Positions 19,509 through 29,167 of a stretch of 64,000 bases of DNA are shown here, piece after piece. The position numbers were made by a program, and so were the translations under genes. The notes below the pieces were generated by a model, which did no database searches, had not been told where the DNA came from, and saw nothing but the letters and a program-made list of their open reading frames with translations. Each line of letters opens with the position of its first letter. Position 1 is the stretch's first letter. The DNA is from Burkholderia pyrrocinia (lineage in GTDB: Bacteria > Pseudomonadota > Gammaproteobacteria > Burkholderiales > Burkholderiaceae): NCBI RefSeq assembly GCF_003330765.1, contig NZ_CP024902.1, positions 620,001 to 684,000 on the forward strand, given 5' to 3'.

Positions 19509-20522
19509 ATGCAAGTCAGGGAAAACCTCGCCAGTGCTGCCGTGAAGTCATCGGCCGACGCGCTGGTACCGCAGAACGACCGCCAGAAGTGGTGGCAGCA
19601 TCTGACCGAATACAGCCTCATCGCGATCTTCGTGGTGATGTTCGTCACGATGTCGCTGACGGTCGATCATTTCTTCTCGATCGACAACATGCTCGGCCTC
19701 GCGCTGTCGATCTCGCAGATCGGCATGGTCGCGTGCACGATGATGTTCTGTCTCGCGTCGCGCGACTTCGACCTGTCGATCGGCTCGACCGTCGCGTTTT
19801 CGGGCGTGCTGTGCGCGATGGTGCTGAACGCGACCGACAACACGTTCGTCGCGATCATCGCGGCGGTCGCGGCGGGCGCCGCGATCGGCTTCGTGAACGG
19901 CGCGGTGATCGCGTACCTGCGCATCAACGCGCTGATCACGACGCTCGCGACGATGGAGATCGTGCGCGGGCTCGGCTTCATCGTGTCGAAGGGGCAGGCG
20001 GTCGGCGTGTCGTCGGACACGTTCATCGCGCTCGGCGGGCTGTCGCTGTTCGGCGTGTCGCTGCCGATCTGGGTCACGCTGCTGTGCTTCATCGCGTTCG
20101 GCGTGCTGCTGAACCAGACCGTGTACGGCCGCAACACGCTCGCGATCGGCGGCAACCCCGAGGCGTCGCGGCTCGCGGGGATCAACGTCGAACGCACGCG
20201 CGTCTACATCTTCCTGATCCAGGGCGCGGTGACGGCGCTCGCGGGCGTGATCCTCGCGTCGCGCATCACGTCGGGCCAGCCGAATGCCGCGCAGGGCTTC
20301 GAGCTGAACGTGATCTCCGCGTGCGTGCTCGGCGGCGTGTCGCTGATGGGCGGTCGCGCGACGATCTCGGGCGTCGTGATCGGTGTGCTGATCATGGGCA
20401 CCGTCGAGAACGTGATGAACCTGATGAACATCGACGCGTTCTACCAGTACCTCGTGCGCGGCGCGATCCTGCTCGCGGCCGTGCTGCTCGACCAGCTGAA
20501 GAACCGCGGCGTACGCGACTGA
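19509..20522 (+). CDS. araH: Sugar ABC importer permease
   Basis: AraH forms the membrane channel of the arabinose/galactose importer. The 337-residue protein has about eight to ten hydrophobic segments, starting with SLIAIFVVMFVTMSLTVDHF, and the conserved EAA-like family motifs GNPEASRLAGINV near residue 220 and GGVSLMGGRATISGVVIG near 275. Length and architecture match the AraH/RbsC family. CAGGAGGAGAC-type purines precede the ATG at 19509. A 29-base gap separates it from the following SDR. Confidence 0.95.
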   Translation: MQVRENLASAAVKSSADALVPQNDRQKWWQHLTEYSLIAIFVVMFVTMSLTVDHFFSIDNMLGLALSISQIGMVACTMMFCLASRDFDLSIGSTVAFSGVLCAMVLNATDNTFVAIIAAVAAGAAIGFVNGAVIAYLRINALITTLATMEIVRGLGFIVSKGQAVGVSSDTFIALGGLSLFGVSLPIWVTLLCFIAFGVLLNQTVYGRNTLAIGGNPEASRLAGINVERTRVYIFLIQGAVTALAGVILASRITSGQPNAAQGFELNVISACVLGGVSLMGGRATISGVVIGVLIMGTVENVMNLMNIDAFYQYLVRGAILLAAVLLDQLKNRGVRD

Positions 20523-20551
20523 CCTGATCTGCTTCCACGGAGACGAACCGC

Positions 20552-21358
20552 ATGACCATCGACACTTCCGCGCATGACCCGCAAACCACGCGCTATGCAC
20601 GGTACCCGAGCCTCGAGGATCGCGCAGTGCTGATCACGGGCGGCGCGACCGGCATCGGCGCGTCGTTCGTCGAGCACTTCGCGCAGCAGGGCGCGCGCGT
20701 CGCGTTCGTCGACCTCGACGCGGCCGCCGGCGCCGCGCTGGCGGACAGCCTCGCGCACGTGCCGCACGTGCGTCATGCACCGCTGTTCATCCAGTGCGAC
20801 CTGACCGACATCGACGCGCTGCGCCATGCGATCGACGCGATCCGCGCGCGGATCGGCGCGATCGCGGTGCTCGTGAACAACGCGGCGAACGACACGCGCC
20901 ACGCGATCGGCGACGTGACGCCCGCATCGTTCGACGCGGGCATCGCGGTGAACCTGCGCCATCAGTTCTTCGCCGCGCAGGCGGTGATCGACGACATGAA
21001 GCAGCAGGGCGGCGGCGCGATCGTCAATCTCGGCTCGATCAGCTGGATGCTGAAGAACGGCGGCTATCCCGTCTACGTGATGGCGAAGGCGGCCGTGCAG
21101 GGCCTGACGCGGGGTCTCGCGCGCGACCTCGGCCCGTTCGGCATCCGCGTGAATTCGCTGGTGCCCGGCTGGGTGATGACCGACAAGCAGCGCCGGCTGT
21201 GGCTCGACGACGCGGGCCGTGCGGAGATCAAGGCCGGCCAGTGCCTCGACGCCGAACTGCTGCCCGCCGACCTCGCGCGGATGGCGCTGTTCCTCGCGGC
21301 CGACGACAGCCGGATGATCACCGCGCAGGACGTGATCGTCGACGGCGGCTGGGTCTGA
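20552..21358 (+). CDS. Short-chain dehydrogenase, probable aldose 1-dehydrogenase
   Basis: The 268-residue SDR has ITGGATGIGASFVEHFA (NAD(P) loop), FVDLDAAAG, LVNNAAND, the catalytic serine in NLGSISWM and the YVMAK Tyr/Lys pair. Family members linked to Ara/Xyl importers oxidise galactose, arabinose or xylose to the lactone; this is the likely role because an aldose epimerase gene follows. Substrate is inferred from context only. The ribosome binding site is CGGAGACG upstream of the ATG. Confidence 0.87.
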   Translation: MTIDTSAHDPQTTRYARYPSLEDRAVLITGGATGIGASFVEHFAQQGARVAFVDLDAAAGAALADSLAHVPHVRHAPLFIQCDLTDIDALRHAIDAIRARIGAIAVLVNNAANDTRHAIGDVTPASFDAGIAVNLRHQFFAAQAVIDDMKQQGGGAIVNLGSISWMLKNGGYPVYVMAKAAVQGLTRGLARDLGPFGIRVNSLVPGWVMTDKQRRLWLDDAGRAEIKAGQCLDAELLPADLARMALFLAADDSRMITAQDVIVDGGWV

Positions 21359-21409
21359 CCGTTCGCACGACCTGCATCGTTTCTTCGACGAAGGAAAGGA
21401 GAGCTCATC

Positions 21410-22471
21410 ATGACCGCCACGTCCGCGCGCGCATCGTCGTCCACCAACCAGTCGCGCCGTGCCCGTCTGGCCGCCGCCGCGCAGCCGGTCAGCCCCGGCC
21501 CGCAGACGGCCGCATTCGCGCAGGGCGTTGGCGCCGCGCACGCGGCGGTCGTCACGCTGTCGAACGCGTCGCTGCGGCTCGACGTGCTGCCGCACCTGGG
21601 CGGCGGCATCGCGCGCTTCGACTGGCGCGGCGACAACGGCGTGCTGATGCCGGTGTTCCGCCGCTGCGAGCACCCGGAGACGGCGACGGACCCGAACGAG
21701 CTCGCGTGCTACCCGCTGCTGCCTTACTCGAACCGGATCGGCGACGGGCGTTTCGAATGCGACGGGCGCCGCGTCGCGGTGCCGCGCAACCGCCGCGACG
21801 AGCCGCTGCCGATCCACGGCGACGGCTGGCTCGCGCCGTGGCAGGTGGACGACGCGACCGACACGTCGCTGCAACTGTCGCTCGATCGCACCGGCGGCGC
21901 GCCGTATGCGTTTCGCGCGATCCAGTCGTTCGAACTCGACGGCGCGACGCTGTCGATCGCGCTGACGATCGAGAACGCGGGGCGTGCCCGGCTGCCGTTC
22001 GGGCTCGGCGTGCATCCGTTCCTCGTGCGCGACGCGGTGACCGAGCTGGCCGCGGCGGCCGGCGGGCTGTGGCTGTCGGGCGCCGATTTCCTGCCGGTGC
22101 GGCACGTGAGCGTGCCGCCGGCCTGGCAGTTCGGCGTCGCGTATCCGCTGCCGGCTGTGCTCGTCAATCATGCGTTCACCGGCTGGGGCGGCCACGCGAC
22201 GGTGAGCTGGCCGCGCCGCGGGCTTTCGCTGACCGTCGCGGCCGACACCGACGCGTACGTGCTCTATACGCCGCCCGGCGAGGATTTCTTCTGCTTCGAG
22301 CCGGTCGATCATCCGATCAATGCGATGAACCTGCCGGGCGGCGCGGCCGCGCACGGGATGACGCTGCTCGCGCCCGGCGAGCGGCTCACGCGACGTTTTG
22401 CGTTCACCGTCGAACGCGCCGATGCGCGCGGCAATGCCTCGGCACGCGAGGGACGCCGGCGACGCGGGTAA
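21410..22471 (+). CDS. Aldose 1-epimerase family protein
   Basis: This 353-residue protein interconverts alpha and beta aldose anomers, feeding the anomer used by the 1-dehydrogenase. A 45-residue Ser/Ala-rich N-terminus precedes the epimerase domain: LDVLPHLGGGIARFDWRG, CYPLLPYSNRIGDGRF with the substrate arginine, LPIHGDGWLAPW with the catalytic histidine, GLGVHPFL and FFCFEPVDHPINAMN with the catalytic glutamate. AAGGAAAGGAGAGC precedes the start. It is the last gene of the sugar operon; its stop overlaps the pyrF -10 region. Confidence 0.9.
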   Translation: MTATSARASSSTNQSRRARLAAAAQPVSPGPQTAAFAQGVGAAHAAVVTLSNASLRLDVLPHLGGGIARFDWRGDNGVLMPVFRRCEHPETATDPNELACYPLLPYSNRIGDGRFECDGRRVAVPRNRRDEPLPIHGDGWLAPWQVDDATDTSLQLSLDRTGGAPYAFRAIQSFELDGATLSIALTIENAGRARLPFGLGVHPFLVRDAVTELAAAAGGLWLSGADFLPVRHVSVPPAWQFGVAYPLPAVLVNHAFTGWGGHATVSWPRRGLSLTVAADTDAYVLYTPPGEDFFCFEPVDHPINAMNLPGGAAAHGMTLLAPGERLTRRFAFTVERADARGNASAREGRRRRG

Positions 22472-22510
22472 AATACGCGGTCTACCAACGGTTTGCCGCG
22501 AGTACCCGCC

Positions 22511-23338
22511 ATGTCTTCCCCGCTTACTTTCATTGAATCGCTGCGCGCCGCGTGGCAGCGCACGAATTCGCTGCTGTGCGTCGGCCTCGATCCCGAGCCG
22601 TCGCGCTTTCCCGTGCAGTTCGACGGCCAGCCCGACGCGATCTTCGAATTCTGCCGGCAGATCGTCGACGCGACCGCGCAATACGCGAGCGCGTTCAAGC
22701 CGCAGATCGCCTACTTCGCCGCGCATCGCGCGGAAGACCAGCTCGAGCGGCTGATCGCGCACATCCACCTCCAGCATCCGGGCCTGCCCGTGATCCTCGA
22801 CGCGAAGCGCGGCGACATCGGCAGCACGGCCGAGCAGTACGCGCGCGAAGCGTTCGAGCGCTATCGCGCGGACGCCGTCACGGTGAACCCGTACATGGGC
22901 TACGACTCGGTCGAGCCGTACTTCGAGCACGAAGGCCGTGGCGTGATCGTGCTGTGCCGCACGTCGAACCCGGGCGGCTCGGACCTGCAGTTCCTCGACA
23001 CGAACGGCCGGCCGCTGTACCAGGTCGTCGCGGATCTCGCGGCGAACAAGTGGAACGCGAAGAACGGCCAGCTCGGCCTCGTGGTCGGCGCGACGTTCCC
23101 GAAGGAAATCGAGATCGTGCGCGGGATCGTCGGCGACATGCCGCTCCTGATCCCCGGCATCGGCGCGCAGGGCGGCGACGTGCAGGCGACCGTCAACGCG
23201 GGCCGCACGGCCGACGCGACGGGCATGATGATCAACTCGTCGCGCGCGATCCTGTACGCGAGCAAGGGCGAGGATTTCGCCGAAGCCGCGGCGCTCGCCG
23301 CGCAAAAGACCCGCGACACGATCAACGCATATCGCTGA
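22511..23338 (+). CDS. pyrF: Orotidine 5'-phosphate decarboxylase
   Basis: PyrF makes UMP from OMP. The 275-residue protein is the longer (type 2) form: [14 protein letters not shown] near the start, [11 protein letters not shown], and [19 protein letters not shown] near residue 95 with the catalytic Lys/Asp set, then PGIGAQGGD and NSSRAILYA near the C-terminus. TAAAAT at 22469-22474, inside the preceding stop codon, is a possible -10. The ATG at 22511 is preferred over one 18 bases upstream because homology begins at MSSPLTF. A terminator follows. Confidence 0.96.
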   Translation: MSSPLTFIESLRAAWQRTNSLLCVGLDPEPSRFPVQFDGQPDAIFEFCRQIVDATAQYASAFKPQIAYFAAHRAEDQLERLIAHIHLQHPGLPVILDAKRGDIGSTAEQYAREAFERYRADAVTVNPYMGYDSVEPYFEHEGRGVIVLCRTSNPGGSDLQFLDTNGRPLYQVVADLAANKWNAKNGQLGLVVGATFPKEIEIVRGIVGDMPLLIPGIGAQGGDVQATVNAGRTADATGMMINSSRAILYASKGEDFAEAAALAAQKTRDTINAYR

Positions 23339-23346
23339 AATGCGCA

Positions 23347-23370
23347 GGCCGCCCGCCCGGGCGGCCTTTT
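23347..23370 (+). terminator. Rho-independent terminator of pyrF
   Basis: GGCCGCCC (23347-23354) pairs with GGGCGGCC (23359-23366) around a four-base loop and is followed by TTTT, nine bases after the pyrF stop. Confidence 0.85.
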
Positions 23371-23535
23371 ACCGCGCCCGCGCCCGCGGGCCGCGTCCCT
23401 GCTTCCGGCGCCAGCCGCATTGGCGCGCGCAAACAACTTCCCGTCGCTTCCGCACCGCATGCCCGCGCGGCAATCGAGCGATGCTGCCGCTTGTCATCGA
23501 TCCGTAACCAAAATGTCAAGAAAGGGAGCGACGCC

Positions 23536-24594
23536 ATGCCCAAGTTGTCCCGCCGTCTTCTGAGCGCGTTCGCCGCGTCGCTGTGCATGACGTTCGCCCA
23601 TGCGGCGGATCTTGCGCACTGGCCGGCCGACAGCGCGAAGGCGCTGAACGCGATGATCGCCGAGCACGCGCACCGCGGCGACTACGCGGTGTTCGATGCC
23701 GACAACACGACCTACCGTTACGACCTCGAAGAATCGCTGCTGCCTTATCTCGAGAACCGCGGCGTGCTGACGCGCGACTCGCTCGACCCTGCGCTGAAGC
23801 TGATCCCGTTCAAGGATGCCGCCGACTACAAGGAATCGCTGACGAGCTACTACTACCGGCTGTGCGAGATCGACGATCTGGTCTGCTACCCGTGGATCGC
23901 GCAGGCGTTCGCGGGGCTGTCGCTCGCCGAGCTGAAGCGCCACATCGACGCGATGCTCGCCGGCGGCAAGCCGATCCCGATCCGCTACTGGCAGGGCGAC
24001 AAGGTTGCCGACGGCACGGTCAACCCGCCGCGTTTCTTCCGCGGGATGCAGGAGCTGTACAACGCGCTGCGCGAGAACGGGATCGACGTCTACGTGATGA
24101 CGGCCGCGCACGAGGAGCTTGCGCGGCTCGTGCTGTCCGACCCGAAGTACGGCTACAACGTGAAGCCGCAGAACGTGATCGGCGTGACGACGCTGCTGCG
24201 CAACCCGGCGACCGGTGCGCTGACGACGTCGCGGCTGCAGATCAAGGCCGGCAAGTACGACGAGGCGGCGAACCGCAATCTGGTGATCACGCCGTTCCTG
24301 ATGAACCCGATGACGTGGTACGAAGGCAAGCTCGGTTCGATCGCCGGCTGGATCGACCAGTGGAAGAAGCCGGTGCTCGTCGCGGGCGACACGCCGGCGT
24401 CCGACGGCTACATGCTGCTGAACGCGACCGACGTCGCGCGCGGCGGCGTGCGCGTGTGGGTGAACAAGAAGGACAAGCAGATGGCGCAGATCCGCGCGTG
24501 GTCGGACGAATCGGCCGCGCGGCAGAAGTCGCTCGGCCTGCCGGTCACGGCGGACAAGAACTGGATCGTCGTCAAGCCCGACGCGATCCAGTAA
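23536..24594 (+). CDS. Secreted HAD phosphatase, phosphorylcholine phosphatase-like
   Basis: The 352-residue protein has a Sec signal (RRLLSAFAASLCMTFAHA-A) and HAD motifs: VFDADNTTYRYD near residue 52 (nucleophile DxD), VMTAAHEELARL near 185 (motif II) and VLVAGDTPASDGYM near 285 (motif IV), with a lysine between as motif III. These resemble Pseudomonas aeruginosa PchP, which releases choline from phosphorylcholine in the periplasm. No choline genes adjoin it. A 165-base gap and a purine-rich AAAGGGAGCG site precede it. It converges with pncC; no clear terminator separates them. Confidence 0.85.
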   Translation: MPKLSRRLLSAFAASLCMTFAHAADLAHWPADSAKALNAMIAEHAHRGDYAVFDADNTTYRYDLEESLLPYLENRGVLTRDSLDPALKLIPFKDAADYKESLTSYYYRLCEIDDLVCYPWIAQAFAGLSLAELKRHIDAMLAGGKPIPIRYWQGDKVADGTVNPPRFFRGMQELYNALRENGIDVYVMTAAHEELARLVLSDPKYGYNVKPQNVIGVTTLLRNPATGALTTSRLQIKAGKYDEAANRNLVITPFLMNPMTWYEGKLGSIAGWIDQWKKPVLVAGDTPASDGYMLLNATDVARGGVRVWVNKKDKQMAQIRAWSDESAARQKSLGLPVTADKNWIVVKPDAIQ

Positions 24595-24626
24595 GCGGCG
24601 GCGAGGGCGCCCGGATCGACGCTCGA

Positions 24627-25127
24627 TCAGCCTTCGCGTTCGTCGAGCAGTTTCAGGAGCCCGCGCAGCGCATGCACGGCCGCCTGCGTGCGGATCTGCT
24701 CGCGGTCGCCCTTGAACACGAGCGTCTCGACGTCGGTATGCAGCCGGTTGCTCCATCCGAACGACACGGTGCCGACCGGCTTCTTCTCGCTGCCGCCCGC
24801 CGGGCCCGCGATGCCCGTGACGGACAGCGCGACCTGCGCGCGGCTGTTGCGCAGCGCACCTTCGGCCATCGCGCGCGCGACCGGCTCGCTGACGGCGCCG
24901 TGCTTGTCGATCAGGTCGGGCGGCACGCCGATCATGTCGATCTTGGCCTGGTTCGAGTACGTGACGAAGCCGCGCTCGAACCACTGGCTGCTGCCGGAGA
25001 TGTCGGTGATCGCCGCGGCGATCATGCCGCCCGTGCAGGATTCGGCGGTGGCGAGCGTCAGGTGCTCGTCACGCAGCTTGTTGCCTGCGCGGATCGCAAG
25101 CTGGTGGACGACGGAATCGGTTGGCAT
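24627..25127 (-). CDS. pncC: Nicotinamide-nucleotide amidase (CinA C-terminal type)
   Basis: PncC hydrolyses NMN to nicotinate mononucleotide in NAD recycling. The 166-residue protein is the stand-alone CinA C-terminal domain: LATAESCTGGMIAAAIT near residue 27 with the catalytic serine, GSSQWFERGFVTYSNQAK with the conserved lysine/tyrosine, and ALSVTGIAGPAGGSEKKPVG. No N-terminal CinA domain is present. It is 31 bases downstream of pgpA in the same direction, a common neighbour in beta-proteobacteria. Confidence 0.94.
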   Translation of the reverse strand: MPTDSVVHQLAIRAGNKLRDEHLTLATAESCTGGMIAAAITDISGSSQWFERGFVTYSNQAKIDMIGVPPDLIDKHGAVSEPVARAMAEGALRNSRAQVALSVTGIAGPAGGSEKKPVGTVSFGWSNRLHTDVETLVFKGDREQIRTQAAVHALRGLLKLLDEREG

Positions 25128-25158
25128 GCGCGTCGGGAAACGGGAGTCGGGAAATCGG

Positions 25159-25704
25159 TCAGCCGACGACGGAGCGCCACAGGGCGATCACGAGCAGCGT
25201 CATGAACGCGGCGATCAGGTCGTCTGCCATGATGCCGAGCCCGCCTTTCAGGCGGCGCTCGAAATAGCGGATCGGCGGCGGCTTGAGCATGTCGAAGATG
25301 CGGAACGCGACGAACGTCCATAACTGGCCGACGAATGTCGCGGGCGTGACGAACAGCATCACGAGCCAGATCGCGACGATTTCGTCCCAGACGATGGGGC
25401 CCGGATCGGCCGTGCCCATCTTCCTCGCGGTGAAACCGGTGATCCACGTGCCCGCCACGAAGCCGGCCGCGATCAGCGCCCACCATTCGGGCACCGTCAG
25501 GTAGCGGCTGAGCACGACGAACGAGAGCCAGCCGAACAGCGAGCCGAACGTGCCGGGCATGAACGGCGCGAGCCCGCTGCCGAAGCCGAGCGACACGATG
25601 TGCGCCGGATGCGACAGCATGAAGCGCGCGGTCGCGCGCTGCGGCGCGTTCTGCGCGGCGCCGGGCTCGGGCGCGGCGTGCGCGGGCGTCGGGTCAGTCT
25701 GCAT
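25159..25704 (-). CDS. pgpA: Phosphatidylglycerophosphatase A
   Basis: PgpA dephosphorylates phosphatidylglycerol phosphate in the inner membrane. The 181-residue protein carries GFGSGLAPFMPGTFGSLFGW near residue 40, several hydrophobic segments (WALIAAGFVAGTWITGF; WLVMLFVTPATFVGQLW; IAAFMTLLVIALW) and VWDEIVAIW with the acidic active-site residues near 105, plus GLGIMADDLIA. Its ATG at 25704 lies inside the thiL end (11-base overlap). The long Pro/Ala N-terminus (about 27 residues) is typical for Burkholderia. Confidence 0.94.
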   Translation of the reverse strand: MQTDPTPAHAAPEPGAAQNAPQRATARFMLSHPAHIVSLGFGSGLAPFMPGTFGSLFGWLSFVVLSRYLTVPEWWALIAAGFVAGTWITGFTARKMGTADPGPIVWDEIVAIWLVMLFVTPATFVGQLWTFVAFRIFDMLKPPPIRYFERRLKGGLGIMADDLIAAFMTLLVIALWRSVVG

Positions 25705-26692
25705 GGAAGTGGTCGAAGCCGTGCAACGTGAGAGCCAGGGGCGCGCCGGCGGTGTCGCGCCACGCGATCGCGGGCTGCTCCGACGGCGCGGACAACGCGC
25801 GTATTGTACCGATTCGCGTGACCGGAACGCCGGCCGTCGCGCCAGCCGCTTCGACCGCCGCGCGGGCCGCAGCCGGCGCAGTGAAGCACAGTTCGTAGTC
25901 GTCGCCGCCCGCCAGCGTACAGCGGCGCTGCACGTCGGGCGGCAGCGTCGCGAGCGCGGCCGAGCGCGGCACCGCGTCGGCGTCGATCTCGGCGCGCACG
26001 TTCGAGCGCGCCAGGATGTGCTGCAGGTCGCCGGCGAGGCCGTCCGAGATGTCGAGCGCCGCGTGCGCGACGCCCGCGAGCGCAAGGCCGAGCGCGATGC
26101 GCGGCTCGGGGCGCTCGAGCGCGCGCCGGAACGCGGCCGCTTCGTTCGCGCCGGCCGCCCATTCGCCGCGTGCGACGCCGAGGCCGGCGCGCGCGTCGCC
26201 GAGCGTGCCGGACACCCAGACGTCGTCGCCGTCGCGTGCGGCATCGCGCCGCAGCGCCGCGTCGGGCGCGACTTCGCCGAATACGGTCACGCACAGGTTC
26301 AGCGGCCCGCTCGTCGTGTCGCCGCCGATCAGCTCGCAGCCGAACCGCTCGGCGAGCGCGAACAGCCCGTTGCTGAACGCCTCGAGCCACGCCGCATCGG
26401 CGCGCGGCAGCGCGCACGCGAGCGTGAACGCGCGCGGCTCGGCGCCCATCGCCGCGAGGTCGGACAGGTTGACCGCGAGCGTCTTGTGGCCGAGCGCGTC
26501 GGGCGCGACGTCGGGGAAGAAGTGACGGCCTTCGACCAGCATGTCCGTCGAAATGGCCAGCAATTTCCCGGATCGGGGTGTAATCAGCGCGCAATCGTCG
26601 CCGATGCCGAGCGTCGACGCGCGTGCGCCCTGCGCGGCACGGCGCGTGAAGAAGCGTTCGATCAGCGAAAACTCGGAAAGGGCGGCTGGCAC
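25694..26692 (-). CDS. thiL: Thiamine-monophosphate kinase
   Basis: ThiL phosphorylates thiamine monophosphate to the active diphosphate. The 332-residue protein has the PurM-like fold motifs: FSLIERFF, GIGDDCALI near residue 30 (ATP/Mg), AVNLSDLAAMGAEPRAF near 72, IGGDTTSGPLNL near 117 and LDISDGLAGDL near 205, then AGGDDYELCF. The only plausible start in frame is GTG 26692; no ATG lies near, and the ribosome binding site is weak. It overlaps pgpA by 11 bases. maeB starts divergently 178 bases away. Confidence 0.94.
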   Translation of the reverse strand: MPAALSEFSLIERFFTRRAAQGARASTLGIGDDCALITPRSGKLLAISTDMLVEGRHFFPDVAPDALGHKTLAVNLSDLAAMGAEPRAFTLACALPRADAAWLEAFSNGLFALAERFGCELIGGDTTSGPLNLCVTVFGEVAPDAALRRDAARDGDDVWVSGTLGDARAGLGVARGEWAAGANEAAAFRRALERPEPRIALGLALAGVAHAALDISDGLAGDLQHILARSNVRAEIDADAVPRSAALATLPPDVQRRCTLAGGDDYELCFTAPAAARAAVEAAGATAGVPVTRIGTIRALSAPSEQPAIAWRDTAGAPLALTLHGFDHFHAD

Positions 26693-26823
26693 GGCGGATG
26701 GATCCGAAACGGTTGGAGGAACGGCATTGTACGAGGCGAACGGCGGCGTTCCCGCACCGTTCAGCCCATTTTTGTCGCGGCTGTCGCACCCGAATCGCCG
26801 GTCTGGCGGCCATCGATTGGCGC

Positions 26824-26829
26824 TACAAT
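26824..26829 (+). promoter_or_regulatory. Candidate maeB -10 element
   Basis: TACAAT lies 41 bases before the maeB ATG at 26870. No convincing -35 was seen. If used, transcription would start near 26836, which rules out the in-frame ATG at 26828 as the start codon. Confidence 0.35.
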
Positions 26830-26869
26830 GCCGTCGAACAGTTATTCTAATCCGCACGTCACGAGACAC

Positions 26870-29167
26870 ATGTCCACCCAAGCCTCTTCCAAAGCCAAGC
26901 TCCGCGAAGCCGCGCTCGACTATCACGAATTCCCGACCCCCGGGAAGATCGCGATCGCTCCGACCAAGCAGATGATCAACCAGCGCGACCTCGCGCTCGC
27001 GTATTCGCCGGGCGTTGCGTATGCGTGCGAGGAGATCGTCGAGAATCCGCTGAACGCGGCGCGTTTCACCGCGCGCAGCAACCTGGTCGGCGTCGTCACG
27101 AACGGCACGGCGGTGCTCGGTCTCGGCAACATCGGCCCGCTCGCGTCGAAGCCGGTGATGGAAGGCAAGGCCGTACTGTTCAAGAAGTTCGCCGGTATCG
27201 ACGTGTTCGACATCGAGCTGAACGAGTCGGATCCGCACAAGCTGGTCGACGTGATCGCCGCGCTGGAGCCCACCTTCGGCGGGATCAACCTGGAAGACAT
27301 CAAGGCGCCGGACTGCTTCATCGTCGAGCGCGAAGCGCGCAAGCGGATGAAGATTCCGGTGTTCCACGACGATCAGCACGGCACCGCGATCGTCGTGGCC
27401 GCGGCCGTCACGAACGGCCTGAAGGTCGTCGGCAAGGACATCAAGAAGGTGAAGCTCGTCGCGTCCGGCGCGGGCGCGGCCGCGCTCGCGTGTCTCGACC
27501 TGCTGGTCGATATCGGGCTGCCGCTCGAAAACATCACGGTGACCGACCTGGCCGGCGTGGTCTACAAGGGCCGCGCCGAGCTGATGGATCCGGACAAGGA
27601 GCGTTTCGCACGCGAAACCGAAGCACGTACGCTGGCCGAAGTGATCGACGGCGCGGACATCTTCCTCGGCCTGTCGGCCGCCGGCGTGCTGAAGCAGGAC
27701 ATGGTGAAGGACATGGCCGAGCGCCCGCTGATCCTCGCGCTCGCGAACCCGACGCCGGAAATCCTGCCGGAACTCGCGCTCGAAGTGCGCCCGGACGCGG
27801 TGCTGGCCACGGGCCGCACGGATTACCCGAACCAGGTCAACAACGTGCTGTGCTTCCCGTTCATCTTTCGTGGCGCGCTCGACGTCGGCGCGACGACGAT
27901 CACGCGTGAAATGGAGATCGCCGCAGTCAATGCGATCGCCGAACTCGCGCAGCAGGAGCAGAGCGACATCGTCACGACCGCGTACGGCATCCAGGACCTG
28001 TCGTTCGGGCCCGAATACCTGATTCCGAAGCCGTTCGATCCGCGCCTGATCGTGAAGATCGCGCCGGCCGTCGCGCAGGCTGCGATGGACGGCGGTGTTG
28101 CGACGCGCCCGATCGAGGACATGGAGGCGTACCGGGTTCACCTCCAGCAGTTCGTGTATCACAGCGGCACGACGATGAAGCCGATCTTCCAGATCGCGCG
28201 CGCCGCGCCGGAAGAGAAGAAGCGTGTTGTGTTCGCGGAAGGTGAAGAAGAGCGCGTGTTGCGCGCCGTTCAGATCATCGTCGACGAAAAACTTGCGAAG
28301 CCGATCCTGATCGGCCGCCCGTCGGTGATCGAGCACCGTATCCAGCGCTACGGCCTGCGCCTGAATCCGGGTGTCGACTTCACGGTCGTCAACACCGAAC
28401 ACGACGAGCGTTACCGCGACTTCTGGCAGACGTACTACAAGCTGATGGCGCGCAAGGGCATCAGCGAGCAGCTCGCGCGCGTCGAGATGCGCCGCCGTAC
28501 GACGCTGATCGGCTCGATGCTGCTGAAGAAGGGCGAAGCGGACGGGATGATCTGCGGCACGATCAGCACCACGCACCGCCACCTGCACTTCATCGACCAG
28601 GTGATCGGCAAGCGCGCGGGCTGCAGCGTGTACGCGGCGATGAACGGCCTCGTGCTGCCGGGCCGCCAGATTTTCCTCGTCGACACGCACGTGAACGTCG
28701 ATCCGACCCCGGAGCAACTGGCCGAGATCACGATCATGGCCGCGGAAGAAGTGCGCCGCTTCGGCATCGAGCCGAAGGTCGCGCTGCTGTCGCACTCGAA
28801 TTTCGGCACGAGCAACGCGCCTTCGGCGAAGAAGATGCGCGATACGCTCGCGATCCTGCAGGAAACCGCGCCGGACCTGAAGGTCGACGGCGAGATGCAC
28901 GGCGACGTCGCGCTGGATGCCGCGCTGCGCAAGGAGATCCTGCCGGAATCGACGCTGGAAGGCGAAGCCAACCTGCTGATCCTGCCGAACATCGATGCCG
29001 CGAACATCGCATACAACCTGCTGAAGACGGCCGCCGGCAACAACATCGCGATCGGGCCGATCCTGCTGGGCGCCGCGCAGCCGGTGCACGTGCTGACCGA
29101 ATCGGCCACCGTGCGCCGGATCGTCAACATGGCGGCGCTGCTCGTCGCCGACGTGGCCGCGCGCTGA
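26870..29167 (+). CDS. maeB: NADP-dependent malic enzyme
   Basis: MaeB oxidatively decarboxylates malate to pyruvate, making NADPH. The 765-residue protein has the two-part MaeB architecture. The malic enzyme part (to about 430) has [42 protein letters not shown] and the nucleotide loop [16 protein letters not shown]. The C-terminal part from about 440 ([16 protein letters not shown]) is a phosphotransacetylase-like domain thought to be regulatory. The frame remains open upstream, but the ATG at 26870 (MSTQASSK) is the usual start. The gene is divergent from thiL. Confidence 0.95.
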   Translation: MSTQASSKAKLREAALDYHEFPTPGKIAIAPTKQMINQRDLALAYSPGVAYACEEIVENPLNAARFTARSNLVGVVTNGTAVLGLGNIGPLASKPVMEGKAVLFKKFAGIDVFDIELNESDPHKLVDVIAALEPTFGGINLEDIKAPDCFIVEREARKRMKIPVFHDDQHGTAIVVAAAVTNGLKVVGKDIKKVKLVASGAGAAALACLDLLVDIGLPLENITVTDLAGVVYKGRAELMDPDKERFARETEARTLAEVIDGADIFLGLSAAGVLKQDMVKDMAERPLILALANPTPEILPELALEVRPDAVLATGRTDYPNQVNNVLCFPFIFRGALDVGATTITREMEIAAVNAIAELAQQEQSDIVTTAYGIQDLSFGPEYLIPKPFDPRLIVKIAPAVAQAAMDGGVATRPIEDMEAYRVHLQQFVYHSGTTMKPIFQIARAAPEEKKRVVFAEGEEERVLRAVQIIVDEKLAKPILIGRPSVIEHRIQRYGLRLNPGVDFTVVNTEHDERYRDFWQTYYKLMARKGISEQLARVEMRRRTTLIGSMLLKKGEADGMICGTISTTHRHLHFIDQVIGKRAGCSVYAAMNGLVLPGRQIFLVDTHVNVDPTPEQLAEITIMAAEEVRRFGIEPKVALLSHSNFGTSNAPSAKKMRDTLAILQETAPDLKVDGEMHGDVALDAALRKEILPESTLEGEANLLILPNIDAANIAYNLLKTAAGNNIAIGPILLGAAQPVHVLTESATVRRIVNMAALLVADVAAR

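Noticed and set aside
26828..29167. maeB start at ATG 26828
   Set aside because: This ATG overlaps the candidate -10 TACAAT, and homology begins at 26870.
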